A DNA stretch of 64,000 bases from Arcicella sp043769985. GTDB taxonomy: Bacteria > Bacteroidota > Bacteroidia > Cytophagales > Spirosomataceae. Below the pieces are notes generated by a model, which saw nothing but the letters and a program-made list of their open reading frames with translations, was not told the DNA's origin and did no database searches. Every line of letters starts with the position of its first letter. Position 1 is the stretch's first letter. The stretch lies in NCBI GenBank assembly GCA_043769985.1, contig JAYVIV010000035.1, forward strand, positions 1 to 64,000, read 5' to 3'. The position numbers were made by a program, and so were the translations under genes. Shown in pieces: positions 16,474-26,043 of this stretch.

Positions 16474-17415
16474 ATGGCTTCTATCAATCAAGTAAAGATT
16501 TTCTCAGGCTCATCTTCCCAATATTTAGCGAATGAAATTGCTCGATATTTTGGTAAAGATTTAGGACAGAGTACAGTACAACGATTTTCTGATGGCGAAA
16601 TGTCACCAAGTTTCAATGAGTCTGTTCGTGGGTGTGATGTTTTTTTGATTCAATCAACGTTCCCTCCTGCCGACAATATGATGGAACTATTGTTGATGAT
16701 TGATGCTGCCAGACGAGCCTCTGCTCATTACGTCACGGTCGTTATTCCTTATTTTGGATATTCACGTCAAGACAGAAAAGACAAGCCAAGGGTTGGAATA
16801 GGAGCAAAATTGATGGCAAATCTACTGACAGCTGCGGGTGCCGACCGATTGATGACAATTGATTTACACGCTGGACAAATTCAAGGATTTTTTGATTTTC
16901 CAGTGGATCACTTAGAAGGAACTGCCATTTTTGTGCCTTACTTGAAATCGTTAGGTTTAGATAAAATTCTTTTCGCTTCTCCCGATGTTGGTGGAGTAGT
17001 TAGAACAAGAAATATTGCCAAGTTTTTCAATGCAGAGATGGTAATTTGCGACAAGCAACGTAAAAGAGCCAATGAAATCGCCACGATGCAGTTAATTGGA
17101 AATGTTGAAGGAGCCGATGTAGTTTTAGTGGATGATATGATTGACACGGGTGGAACCATGTGTAAAGCCGCTCAATTAATCATGGACAATGGAGCAAAAT
17201 CAGTAAGAGCGATTGTAACGCACGGAGTTTTATCAGGAAACGCCTACGAAAACATTAACAATTCCATTTTAACTGAATTGGTTGTTACCGACACCATCCC
17301 ACAAAGACAAGTATCCGACAAAATTAAAGTACTATCCGTGGCAGAATTATTTGCAAAAGCCATCGGAAGAATACGTGACCACGAATCTATCAGTTCATTA
17401 TTTATAAAGTATTAA
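16474..17415 (+). CDS. prs: Ribose-phosphate pyrophosphokinase
   Basis: Prs makes PRPP from ribose 5-phosphate and ATP for nucleotide, histidine and tryptophan synthesis. The 313-residue protein shows the class I PRPP synthetase marks: FSDGEMSPSFNESVRG near the N terminus, the PYFGYSRQDRKDKPR catalytic loop, the DLHAGQIQGFF segment that binds magnesium, and the PRPP-binding loop VVLVDDMIDTGGT. Length is normal. It is followed by rplY after a 172-base gap, an order common in Bacteroidota. That gap contains a short direct repeat of TTAATTATTAAC at 17527 and 17541. Confidence 0.97.
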   Translation: MASINQVKIFSGSSSQYLANEIARYFGKDLGQSTVQRFSDGEMSPSFNESVRGCDVFLIQSTFPPADNMMELLLMIDAARRASAHYVTVVIPYFGYSRQDRKDKPRVGIGAKLMANLLTAAGADRLMTIDLHAGQIQGFFDFPVDHLEGTAIFVPYLKSLGLDKILFASPDVGGVVRTRNIAKFFNAEMVICDKQRKRANEIATMQLIGNVEGADVVLVDDMIDTGGTMCKAAQLIMDNGAKSVRAIVTHGVLSGNAYENINNSILTELVVTDTIPQRQVSDKIKVLSVAELFAKAIGRIRDHESISSLFIKY

Positions 17416-17587
17416 TTTTTTAAACGGTCATTAGAAGATAGGTGATAGTGAATAATTTACAATTAAAAATTAATAGTAGTAAAAAAGAAGTTTAATACTA
17501 ATCTTCTTTTAACCTCTGTTCAACTATTAATTATTAACCGTTAATTATTAACTAAATCCGACAGGCTATTGACGCAAAATCACTCAA

Positions 17588-18154
17588 ATGAGAAAGATTG
17601 AAATTGTAGGGTACAACAGAGAGACCCTTGGCACAAAGTCTGCCAAAGATTTACGTAATGAAGCACTTGTTCCATGTGTTTTATATGGTGGCGAAAAGCA
17701 AATCCACTTCGCAGTACCAATGATTCTTTTCCGTGAATTAATTTACACGCCAGAAGTTTCAGAAGTAATTTTAAATATTGAGGGTGAAATTCATCATGCA
17801 ATCGTTCAAGATTCACAGTTCCACCCAGTTTCAGAGATGATTCTTCACGTGGATTTCTTGGAAATCGTTGAAGGAAAAGAAATTAAAATTGACGTACCTA
17901 TTAAAGTTATTGGTGACTCACCTGGTGTTCGTAAAGGAGGCAAGATGGTTCAAAAGTTGCGTAAAGTGACATTAAAAGGAATGGCAGATAACATCCCTGA
18001 TTTTGTTGAAGCTGATATTACAGGCTTAGACTTAGGTCAAACATTGAAAGTTGCTAAATTAGTTGTTTCAGATGTTGTTATTTTGAATAGCATGACTTCA
18101 CCAGTGGCAAGTATTGATATTCCACGTGCATTAAGAGGTAAAATTAACGCATAA
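17588..18154 (+). CDS. rplY: 50S ribosomal protein L25/general stress protein Ctc
   Basis: L25 binds 5S rRNA in the large ribosomal subunit. This 188-residue form is the longer CTC type with a second domain. The N-terminal domain has the family pattern GTKSAKDLRNEALVPCVLYGG and the closing HVDFLEI strand; the C-terminal part (about 100-188) is the TL5/CTC beta domain beginning KIDVPIKVIGDSPGV with RKGGKMVQ. It lies downstream of prs and ends before a strong terminator, so it may form a transcription unit of its own or with prs. Confidence 0.96.
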   Translation: MRKIEIVGYNRETLGTKSAKDLRNEALVPCVLYGGEKQIHFAVPMILFRELIYTPEVSEVILNIEGEIHHAIVQDSQFHPVSEMILHVDFLEIVEGKEIKIDVPIKVIGDSPGVRKGGKMVQKLRKVTLKGMADNIPDFVEADITGLDLGQTLKVAKLVVSDVVILNSMTSPVASIDIPRALRGKINA

Positions 18155-18180
18155 AAGTCTTTAAATTAGTGATAGATTAG

Positions 18181-18215
18181 AATCCTCAAACTCTTTAGTT
18201 TGAGGATTTTTTTTT
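18181..18215 (+). terminator. Intrinsic terminator after rplY
   Basis: AATCCTCAAACT (18181-18192) and AGTTTGAGGATT (18197-18208) form a perfect 12-bp stem with a CTTT loop, followed by a run of T to 18215. It lies 27 bases after the rplY stop. Confidence 0.95.
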
Positions 18216-18422
18216 ACATTTCTGATGGTAATTCTTAATTTAAACGGTAAGAATATTTTGCTTAAAATCGTAAAAATTAATACTAAATACTATATTTGCA
18301 GATATTTTTTTGTTCTCTATTTCTCCCCTTACAACCAAAAATCACTTTCTTGGGTCTTTTATAAGATACTGCTGGCATAATTTTTTAGTATTCCATAGTT
18401 TGTTTTACAAAATTGAAGTCTT

Positions 18423-20069
18423 ATGAAATATTTTTTATCTCTAAACATTATATTTTTATGTTGTTTTTCAACCCTAATTTCTGCCCAAATCAATATTACT
18501 TATCCAACAAGTAGGGCGGTTTTTCAACGGAATAACAGTAATCAATCTCCTATTTATATTGCAGGAAATTATACAACTTTTACGGATAAAATCGAAGCAA
18601 GAGTGGTTGCACGTCCTATGATTCCCTCCCAAGGAACCTCAAGTAATTGGACAACTATTCAATTGAATCCTTCAAATGGTTATTATTATGGAACATTAAA
18701 TGTTTCAGGAGGATGGTATGATTTGGAGGTTAGACATTGGAATGGAACAGTATTATTGGGTAGTTCTACCGTCCAAAAAATTGGAGTTGGTGAAGTTTTT
18801 TTAATCGCTGGACAATCAAATGCTACGGGGGACGGAGACTTAAAAAATCAAGGAAATTACGGTCCCATGGCAAACGATGATAGAGTAAGTGTGGTAAATT
18901 ATACCGTCAATTTTCCCACAAATTATGGCGGAATAGTTCTGCCAAGAGCGGAGTTTTCTCGTTTGGACTCAACTTTTAATATAGCTCCTTTTGGTGTAAG
19001 TGCTTGGTGTTGGGGAGCTTTGGGGGATACACTAACGAGACGACTAAACGTCCCTGTTGCATTCTTTAATGGAGGCTGGTCCGGGACTGGCTCCAATGCT
19101 TGGAAAGAATCAGCTAACGATTCAACAGCGACTCCATTCAATTTTTTCACCATGCCAAGAGGTATGCCTTATGGAAATTTAAGAGCAGCTTTGCATTTTT
19201 ATATAGCTCAATTTGGAGTAAGGGCAGTTTTATGGCATCAAGGGGAAACTGATAATGTTCAAGAAATTAACCGTGAAACTTATGGAAGTAATCTAAAAAC
19301 TATCATAACACGAAGTCGAGAACATTCTGGAAAGGCAAATTTGGCTTGGGTGGTTGCAAAAGCGACTCGTTTTAAGGGGTTAGGAATAGCAAAATCCAGA
19401 ACTTGGCAACCTGTCATTGATGCTCAAAACGATGTGATTGGAATTAATGGAAATTCTCAACCTAATTATACGACTCAGGTTTTTGAAGGACCAGCAACAG
19501 ACGGATTGGTCGGACCAAATATTAGAACCATTGATTCTATTCATTTTGTTGGAAATGGGCATCGGATTTTAGCAAGTAAATGGAATCAAAAATTAAACTC
19601 AGCGTTTTTTAGTAATTCAATGCCATATTTACCAATTCCTCCTCCAAATTTATCAAGTGATTGTAACGGGGTCTCAAGTCTTTTGGTTACCGTATCGAAT
19701 AGTTATTTATCACCAAGATGGAGTAATAATTTTAATACCGATAATACAGTTTCTACTTCGTTTAGTTATTCTGCCTCTTCGGGGAATTATCGGGTAAAAG
19801 TTATAGACAATAATCAAAATATTTTAATTTCTCCACAAATATCAATACCAACAAATTTTTCAGGATTAATACCAATAATTAGTCAGAACTCTGGGACGTG
19901 GCACGGTTTCGCAACTTGGAAATGTGGTAGAATTCCAAGTTCAGTTGACAATGTAACAATTAGTTTAGGCCATGTAGTGATTGTAGGTTCTGGATTAACT
20001 GGTCGATTCAAAAAGTTAGAGTTAAAGGGAAATATAGAATTGCAGAATGCTTCAAAACTTCAAAATTAG
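18423..20069 (+). CDS. Secreted SGNH-type carbohydrate esterase (sialate O-acetylesterase-like)
   Basis: The 548-residue protein has a signal peptide (1-21, ending LISAQ), an N-terminal Ig-like part (22-115), then an SGNH hydrolase domain of the sialate O-acetylesterase/CE6-like group: the GEVFLIAGQSNATGDGD block I with the nucleophile Ser and the ALWHQGETDN block around 263-272. The catalytic Asp-His pair is probably DSIHFVGNGH near 378. The last 60 residues form a GTW...GRIPSSVDNVTI...GHVVIV repeat-like domain common on cell-surface proteins of this group. It likely removes acetyl groups from glycans outside the cell. A -7-like box TATATTTG is at 18291-18298. Confidence 0.82.
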   Translation: MKYFLSLNIIFLCCFSTLISAQINITYPTSRAVFQRNNSNQSPIYIAGNYTTFTDKIEARVVARPMIPSQGTSSNWTTIQLNPSNGYYYGTLNVSGGWYDLEVRHWNGTVLLGSSTVQKIGVGEVFLIAGQSNATGDGDLKNQGNYGPMANDDRVSVVNYTVNFPTNYGGIVLPRAEFSRLDSTFNIAPFGVSAWCWGALGDTLTRRLNVPVAFFNGGWSGTGSNAWKESANDSTATPFNFFTMPRGMPYGNLRAALHFYIAQFGVRAVLWHQGETDNVQEINRETYGSNLKTIITRSREHSGKANLAWVVAKATRFKGLGIAKSRTWQPVIDAQNDVIGINGNSQPNYTTQVFEGPATDGLVGPNIRTIDSIHFVGNGHRILASKWNQKLNSAFFSNSMPYLPIPPPNLSSDCNGVSSLLVTVSNSYLSPRWSNNFNTDNTVSTSFSYSASSGNYRVKVIDNNQNILISPQISIPTNFSGLIPIISQNSGTWHGFATWKCGRIPSSVDNVTISLGHVVIVGSGLTGRFKKLELKGNIELQNASKLQN

Positions 20070-20230
20070 TACTCTGGATTGGTAAAATAATTTTAGTTGG
20101 AAAATGTAAAACAAATTTGTGAAAAGCCACCAAGAAATCTGAACTATCCAATAAATCTTCTTCGTAAAATAACGCATTGTTGAAGATTAAAACAAAAAAT
20201 AAAAATTTCATCAAACTTAGTTGTAATTAA

Positions 20231-23131
20231 TCAAAAGCCAATGTCTAAAACCAAAGGTTGTACCAAAAATTGACCTTTATCATTCAAATATATCGCCCGA
20301 ATACCTGCTTCAAATTGTTGAGAGAAACGTAGGAAATGAAATTGAGCTGTTAAGTCTATACCAAAAGAATTATATATTTTAACATCGGAACCTTTTAGAT
20401 TCACCCGTTTCCCATCTCTTGTTTCAAAAAAGTCATAGTTTGTCGAACCGTTTCCGTAATCTGCGAATAGGTTAGCCTTGAATCTTTTGAAATATAAAAA
20501 TCTTCCTAATATCCAATCAGGATCAAATAGCGGTAAGCGGTATTCGGCTGAAAGGGTTGTTAAATTTTCAAAACCTCTGGATGTGTGTCCTCGTGGGAAT
20601 AGTGTCGGACTTCCAAATAAATATAAGCTGTTATTGGGAGCTCCCAAACCATTCTTAAAACCAGTTTGATTCTGATAAGCCCCTCTTATTCTCAAACTAT
20701 GGTGTTTCAAAATTCCAGGCACATAAATACTTGATTGGTAGGATGTTAGTCCACCATTCAATTTGCTACCTAATAATAAGTCTCGCTTATAATAATTGGC
20801 TGTAAATCCCCATTTTGGAGCAACATCACGGGTTGCACGTTTTAATAGGGCTGAATAGGAGAAAGTGTAAATCATAGAATTAAAATTCCCATTCCCTGTT
20901 AAAGTATTTGGTCTTTCGGTTAAATCATACCCTGAAACCTGTGTGAGGGCAGTATTTACGCCCAAATTAAAACTTTGAAGATATTTTGAATGGGTAAAAT
21001 TTAAAGGCAACCCAACCCCAAATACTATTTGTTGTTGATTCCATTTATCGCTCCGCAAACTATCCAACGGATTTGCTTTATCTATGTAAATTTCAGCTTG
21101 ACGACCTCCATTTGTGTAACTAAAATTTAGCGTAGGATACCATCCATTGTAAGTCAGATTTGTATAAAACTGCCCTTGATTTTCATTAGCATTATAATTA
21201 TACCCTGCTGCAATAGTAGTAGTACTCAACAAATCTTTTGATGCCACCCCTAAATTTAAGCTATTTGCCTCTGAGGAATTAAGTACAACACCCCAAGTGT
21301 AGAGATTGAAAACATTTGCTTTGCTATATTTTTTCACTCCAAATTGGGTGATTGGAACGGTTTTCATTAGATTTTCTCCTGCTTCTTGTAACACCATTTG
21401 TCCAAAATATTTAACAGGCTTTGCTAAATTTTCATCAAATTCTAAAAAAAAATCTGGTATAAAAAGCATGGAGACAATTTGATTTCCTTTTATGGAGAAA
21501 TCATTAAAATATAACAACTTGCCATTGGCTGAAACACAGGGGTTGAAGGCACCAAATTTTCGATTTGTAACTTGAAACTTCTTTTTTGAAACTAAATCAA
21601 ACGCAAAAATATTGTCAATACCCGTTACTCCTGAATTATATAAAACATATTTACCCTGCTTAACTGGATGAGCAATGTTCTCATTTAAGGGAGTAAATAA
21701 TTCTTTTTCTTGACCACTTTCTGAGTCAATTTCAACAATTGTTTTTAAACCATCTGAAAGTTTTACAGCGTAGATATTTTTATCATCCGACCATCTCGGA
21801 TTTATAAATAAAGCGTTATTTTTATTAGATAATCTCTTGATTTCCAGACCGTTAATATCCAAAATAACTAACGAATATTTATTATCAGTTGAATTTTCAA
21901 TGGCACAAATTTTGGTTCCATCAGGTGAAAGTGAAGGAGATGTTAATTTAGATTTATTGGAAATACTTTTCAACTTTTTAGTATTAAAATCATAAAGTTT
22001 GACGACCGAATAATTTCTTTCTCTCCAACGTTTATCATAATTAAATTCAACCCACACTACTTTTGTACCAGAAACTGAAAGCATTTTTGCGTCATTAAAA
22101 ATACCTAATTTCAAAACCGATTCTTCCTTCCTCAAACTATCTAAAACAACTAATTGCTCAATGTCAGAAAGTCCAGATTTTAAAGCTAAAATTCTGCCAT
22201 CTGGTAAAATTTGAGGGTATTCATAGTTTGTATAATATTTATTATTGGTCGTTTTAAAGGTTGTAACAGGCGTTTCTTTTAGCTCAGAAATTTGATTCTT
22301 CCATTGGTTAGAAATATCAGTAAATGCCTGACTGTAGAGTTGCTCCGTTTTCAAACCAGTTACTTTTTTAATATTATTTGAGAAAGAGAAGGGATAAAAT
22401 GGCATATTATAAGTACCTTCTAAAACTTTATCCCAAGCATCAATTCCAAATTTATTTTTGAGGTAGGTTGTCATAAAATATCCACTAACATAATGATTAG
22501 GAATAAAATCTTTGTAAGATCGACAAACCGCTTTAGCGTAGGAATATGCTCCTTTTGTAAGCAGTTGAGTTCGTAAAGCCATATCAAAACTTGGAATCCT
22601 TCCTCTACCAGAGGTGGTCATAGAAGATTCAACTCCTACGGCATCCCCTTCCCAGAACCAATTAGGAACAGTAAGAAAAGTGGTTGCAGAGAAACCATTG
22701 TTTCCTAATAAATTATAGACCAATTTTGTGGCTCCTGTGAGTGCTTTATCGTTCTGAACCACATGACGAAATTCATGAACTGCCAATAAATCCAACCAAT
22801 TATTATTTCCCAAAAGAGTATAATCTTGTGGAGGGGTTATGAAAAACTCTGAACGGCGGGGAAGTTGAGAAACAAAACCATTAGATTCTGCGGTTTGATT
22901 TTGTAAAATTATAGAAATTGGTCGTGGTTCACGCCCTAAACTTTTACTAACAGGTTGATAAACAGACTCTAAAACATTGGCGGTCCGATTTGCAGTAAGC
23001 GAAATTTGAGAGGGAAATATCAACCTAAAATGAGGAGTATTAATCTGCGACCACTTTAATGAGGCTGGATTTTGTCCATAGCTATGAAAAAAAAATGAAA
23101 CAATAATCGCAATAATGGCTATTTTTTTCAT
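20231..23131 (-). CDS. Exported HExxH metalloprotease fused to a beta-propeller and an outer membrane barrel
   Basis: The 966-residue protein has three parts after its signal peptide (1-19). Residues 20-300 hold a zinc protease-like domain with H119-E-F-R-H123 and a third ligand candidate E161 in NWFWEGDAVG, the gluzincin layout. Residues about 300-590 contain WD40/TolB-like PD40 repeats (for example TSPSLSPDGTKICAIEN, NPRWSDDKNIYAVK and NPCVSANGKLLYFND). The last 370 residues are strands typical of an outer membrane barrel of the surface-antigen kind, including SPTLFPRGHTSRGFENL. The likely location is the outer membrane with the protease part in the periplasm. The substrate is unknown. It follows infC on the same strand beyond a terminator. 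Confidence 0.75.
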   Translation of the reverse strand: MKKIAIIAIIVSFFFHSYGQNPASLKWSQINTPHFRLIFPSQISLTANRTANVLESVYQPVSKSLGREPRPISIILQNQTAESNGFVSQLPRRSEFFITPPQDYTLLGNNNWLDLLAVHEFRHVVQNDKALTGATKLVYNLLGNNGFSATTFLTVPNWFWEGDAVGVESSMTTSGRGRIPSFDMALRTQLLTKGAYSYAKAVCRSYKDFIPNHYVSGYFMTTYLKNKFGIDAWDKVLEGTYNMPFYPFSFSNNIKKVTGLKTEQLYSQAFTDISNQWKNQISELKETPVTTFKTTNNKYYTNYEYPQILPDGRILALKSGLSDIEQLVVLDSLRKEESVLKLGIFNDAKMLSVSGTKVVWVEFNYDKRWRERNYSVVKLYDFNTKKLKSISNKSKLTSPSLSPDGTKICAIENSTDNKYSLVILDINGLEIKRLSNKNNALFINPRWSDDKNIYAVKLSDGLKTIVEIDSESGQEKELFTPLNENIAHPVKQGKYVLYNSGVTGIDNIFAFDLVSKKKFQVTNRKFGAFNPCVSANGKLLYFNDFSIKGNQIVSMLFIPDFFLEFDENLAKPVKYFGQMVLQEAGENLMKTVPITQFGVKKYSKANVFNLYTWGVVLNSSEANSLNLGVASKDLLSTTTIAAGYNYNANENQGQFYTNLTYNGWYPTLNFSYTNGGRQAEIYIDKANPLDSLRSDKWNQQQIVFGVGLPLNFTHSKYLQSFNLGVNTALTQVSGYDLTERPNTLTGNGNFNSMIYTFSYSALLKRATRDVAPKWGFTANYYKRDLLLGSKLNGGLTSYQSSIYVPGILKHHSLRIRGAYQNQTGFKNGLGAPNNSLYLFGSPTLFPRGHTSRGFENLTTLSAEYRLPLFDPDWILGRFLYFKRFKANLFADYGNGSTNYDFFETRDGKRVNLKGSDVKIYNSFGIDLTAQFHFLRFSQQFEAGIRAIYLNDKGQFLVQPLVLDIGF

Positions 23132-23159
23132 AAAACTTGTGGATTTTTGGTAAAAGAAA

Positions 23160-23196
23160 ATTCCCTTTCCTCCTTTGGTGAGGAATGAAAGGGAAT
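23160..23196 (-). terminator. Intrinsic terminator after infC
   Basis: Read on the minus strand, a stem of about 15 bp built on ATTCCCTTTC and GAAAGGGAAT, with a paired TCCT/AGGA core, is followed by TTTTCTTTT. It starts 18 bases after the infC stop and separates infC from the downstream metalloprotease gene. Confidence 0.8.
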
Positions 23197-23213
23197 GATA
23201 AATATTGATTAAA

Positions 23214-23774
23214 TTATTTTTTCTTTTCTTTTGGTGAAAACATGATTGACATACGTTTTCCCTCTAATCTTGGCATTTCATCTGCCTTACCAAACTCCTC
23301 TAATCCTTTGGCAAAATTAAGTAAAAGTATTTCGCCCCTTTCCTTAAATACAATTGTACGTCCTACAAAATGAACATAAGCCTTTACTTTAGCACCTTCT
23401 TTCAAGAAATTGATAGCGTGTTTCAGTTTAAAGTTAAAATCATGATCATCAGTATTCGGTCCGAAACGAATTTCTTTCAAAACTGTTTTGGCAGCATTTG
23501 CTTTAATTTCTTTCTGTTTTTTCTTTTGTTCGTATTTGAACTTTGCATAGTCCGTCACACGACAAACGGGTGGAACGGCTTTAGGAGAGATTTCAACTAA
23601 GTCTAAACCCTGACCCTGTGCAATTTCAAGGGCTTTTTTGAAATCCATTGTACCTTGTTCAACATTTTCTCCAACTAAACGTACTTCCAGCACGCCTTTG
23701 ATGAGATTATTGATTCTATAAGGTTCTTCTTCTCTACGATTATTTCTAAAATTGTTGTTCGGGCGTAACGCCAT
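23214..23774 (-). CDS. infC: Translation initiation factor IF-3
   Basis: IF-3 keeps ribosomal subunits apart and checks the start codon during initiation. The 186-residue protein has the N-domain pattern YRINNLIKG...VRLVGENVEQGTM, the linker VCRVTDYAKFKYEQKKK, and the C-domain KEIRFGPNTDDHDFNFKLKHAINFL and the KVKAYVHFVGR strand. It begins with an ordinary ATG, unlike the AUU start of enterobacteria. thrS lies upstream on the same strand, but the usual downstream rpmI and rplT are missing here; they are found 16 kb away at 39989-40757. A terminator follows directly. Confidence 0.97.
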   Translation of the reverse strand: MALRPNNNFRNNRREEEPYRINNLIKGVLEVRLVGENVEQGTMDFKKALEIAQGQGLDLVEISPKAVPPVCRVTDYAKFKYEQKKKQKEIKANAAKTVLKEIRFGPNTDDHDFNFKLKHAINFLKEGAKVKAYVHFVGRTIVFKERGEILLLNFAKGLEEFGKADEMPRLEGKRMSIMFSPKEKKK

Positions 23775-23944
23775 ATTCGCTAAATGATTGGTTTTAAATT
23801 ATTTATATTTTAGGTTTCCCTATTGTTACTGATTATTGAACTGCAAATTACTCAAAAAAGTTACAAATTCACCTTTTTTTAATTTTCTCATCAAATCTAT
23901 ATTAAAAATTGGAAAATATTAACAAAAAAGTGCATGATTTAATC

Positions 23945-23978
23945 AACTTCCCGAAAGTTTTTTTATTTTCGGGAAGTT
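23945..23978. terminator. Hairpin between thrS and infC
   Basis: AACTTCCCGAAA (23945-23956) and TTTCGGGAAGTT (23967-23978) pair perfectly around a T-rich 10-base loop, 22 bases after the thrS stop. No T-run follows it on the minus strand, so it may only attenuate or process the thrS-infC transcript. Confidence 0.6.
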
Positions 23979-24000
23979 CTCCATTTTATTTACAATTTTT

Positions 24001-25941
24001 CTAAAACTTTACAATATTCTTATTTACCTCTTCCAAAGCTATTTTTGTAAAATCCTCAATGGTCATCATTCCTAAATCGCCTTCACCTTTTTTACGAACC
24101 GAAACCATTCCTTGTTCAGATTCTTTTTCGCCGACAATAATCATGAAAGGCAATTTATTGACCTCTGCATCCCGTATTTTACGACCAATTTTTTCATCTC
24201 TGTGGTCAATATATCCACGTAAATCTTGCTCTTGTAATCTTAAAAATACTTCATTTGCATAATCTTCGTATTTCTCAGAAATTGGCAACACCGCCAATTG
24301 TTCAGGAGAAAGCCACAGAGGAAAATTACCCGCAGTATTTTCAATCAAAATAGCGATAAAGCGTTCCAAAGAGCCAAATGGAGCCCTATGAATCATTACT
24401 GGGCAATGTTTTTGATTATCCGAACCCGTGTATTCCAGTTCAAAACGTTGAGGTAATTGATAATCAACTTGGATAGTTCCTAATTGCCACTTACGCCCCA
24501 AAGCATCTTTTACCATGAAATCCAACTTAGGTCCATAAAATGCTGCTTCACCTAATTCCACAACCGTTGGTAATCCCTTTTCTGCCGCAGACTTGATAAT
24601 AGAAGCCTCCGCTTTATCCCAATCTTCATCTTTACCGATATATTTTTGCTTGTTTTCGGGATCACGAAGTGAAATTTGAGCTGAGTAATTATCAAATCCT
24701 AAAGCCTTAAAAACGTAGATTACCAAATCAATAACTTTCATAAATTCATCCTCCACTTGGTCTGGGCGGCAGAAAATATGAGCATCATCTTGCGTAAAAC
24801 CACGTACACGTGTTAATCCGTGCAATTCACCCGATTGTTCGTAACGATAAACCGTTCCAAATTCAGCTAAACGCAAAGGTAAATCACGATAACTTCTTGG
24901 TTTAGTTTTATAAATTTCGCAGTGATGTGGGCAATTCATCGGTTTCAAAAAGAACTCTTCTCCTTCATCAGGCGTACGAATTGGTTGAAACGAATCTGCT
25001 CCGTATTTTGCGTAGTGTCCCGAAGTTACATAAAGTTCTTTTGAGGCAATATGCGGTGTTACAACTGGTAAATATCCTGCTCTAACTTGGGCTCGACGAA
25101 GGAAATTTTCCAAACGTTCACGCAACATTGCACCTTTGGGAAGCCACAAAGGCAAGCCCATTCCTACTTTTTCAGAAAATGCGAATAGTTCTAATTCTTT
25201 CCCTAATTTACGGTGGTCACGACGTTTTGCTTCTTCCAAAAGTACTAAATATTCTTCTAATTCTTTCTGTTTTGGAAAGGTAACGGCATAGACACGAGTC
25301 ATTTGCTTTCGAGTAATATCTCCCCTCCAATACGCTCCAGCAACGCTCATGAGCTTAACTGCTTTCACAAAACCAGTATTTGGAATGTGTGGTCCACGAC
25401 ATAAATCAGTAAAGTTTCCTTGTTGATAAAAAGTGATTGAACCATCTTCTAAGCCTTCCAACAGCTCTAATTTATACTCGTCACCCTTGTCCTTAAAATA
25501 CTCAATTGCATCGGCTTTTGAAACGGCAGAACGTTGATATTCATTTTTCTGACGAGCCAATTCCAAAACCTTATCTTCAATTTTTTTGAAATCTTCTTGA
25601 CCGAGCATCTTTTCGCCCATGTCGATATCGTAATAAAAACCCGTTTCAATGGCTGGTCCAATCCCGAATTTCGTGCCAGGATAAAGCGACTCAATTGCTT
25701 CGGCTAAAAGGTGGGCGGATGAGTGCCAAAAAGTGGCTTTCCCATCCGTATCATTCCATGTGAGTAACTGGAAATCAGAATCTTCATTAATTGGCATTGA
25801 AGCATCAACCACTTTGCCATTTACTTTTGCAGCTAAAACGTTTCGGGCTAAACCTTCCGAAATACTGAGGGCAATGTCCATCCCAGTTGTTCCCTGAGCA
25901 TACTCTCTGACACTACCATCTGGTAATTTAATTTTAATCAT
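24001..25941 (-). CDS. thrS: Threonine--tRNA ligase
   Basis: ThrRS charges tRNA-Thr and edits mischarged serine. The 646-residue protein is full length: an N-terminal TGS domain (1-60), the editing domain with HSSAHLLAEA (the HxxxH metal site), the class II catalytic core with motif 2 around FGTVYRYEQSGELHGLTRVR, the zinc-binding cysteine in MNCPHHCEIY, motif 3 HRAPFGSLERF, and a C-terminal anticodon-binding domain (about 540-646). It is the first gene of a thrS-infC pair. The 226-base gap to infC contains a hairpin. Confidence 0.98.
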   Translation of the reverse strand: MIKIKLPDGSVREYAQGTTGMDIALSISEGLARNVLAAKVNGKVVDASMPINEDSDFQLLTWNDTDGKATFWHSSAHLLAEAIESLYPGTKFGIGPAIETGFYYDIDMGEKMLGQEDFKKIEDKVLELARQKNEYQRSAVSKADAIEYFKDKGDEYKLELLEGLEDGSITFYQQGNFTDLCRGPHIPNTGFVKAVKLMSVAGAYWRGDITRKQMTRVYAVTFPKQKELEEYLVLLEEAKRRDHRKLGKELELFAFSEKVGMGLPLWLPKGAMLRERLENFLRRAQVRAGYLPVVTPHIASKELYVTSGHYAKYGADSFQPIRTPDEGEEFFLKPMNCPHHCEIYKTKPRSYRDLPLRLAEFGTVYRYEQSGELHGLTRVRGFTQDDAHIFCRPDQVEDEFMKVIDLVIYVFKALGFDNYSAQISLRDPENKQKYIGKDEDWDKAEASIIKSAAEKGLPTVVELGEAAFYGPKLDFMVKDALGRKWQLGTIQVDYQLPQRFELEYTGSDNQKHCPVMIHRAPFGSLERFIAILIENTAGNFPLWLSPEQLAVLPISEKYEDYANEVFLRLQEQDLRGYIDHRDEKIGRKIRDAEVNKLPFMIIVGEKESEQGMVSVRKKGEGDLGMMTIEDFTKIALEEVNKNIVKF

Positions 25942-26043
25942 TTTGTTTGTGTTTGTGGAGCTTATTGCTTGAAAATCAAAACTTTACAAATAACTTTTCT
26001 TTTCAAAATCTCCGATATAATTGTATTTTACTTGTTGAAATTC

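Noticed and set aside
17523..17560. TTAATTATTAAC direct repeat between prs and rplY
   Set aside because: A 12-base AT-only word pair is expected by chance in such a gap; no regulatory meaning can be supported.
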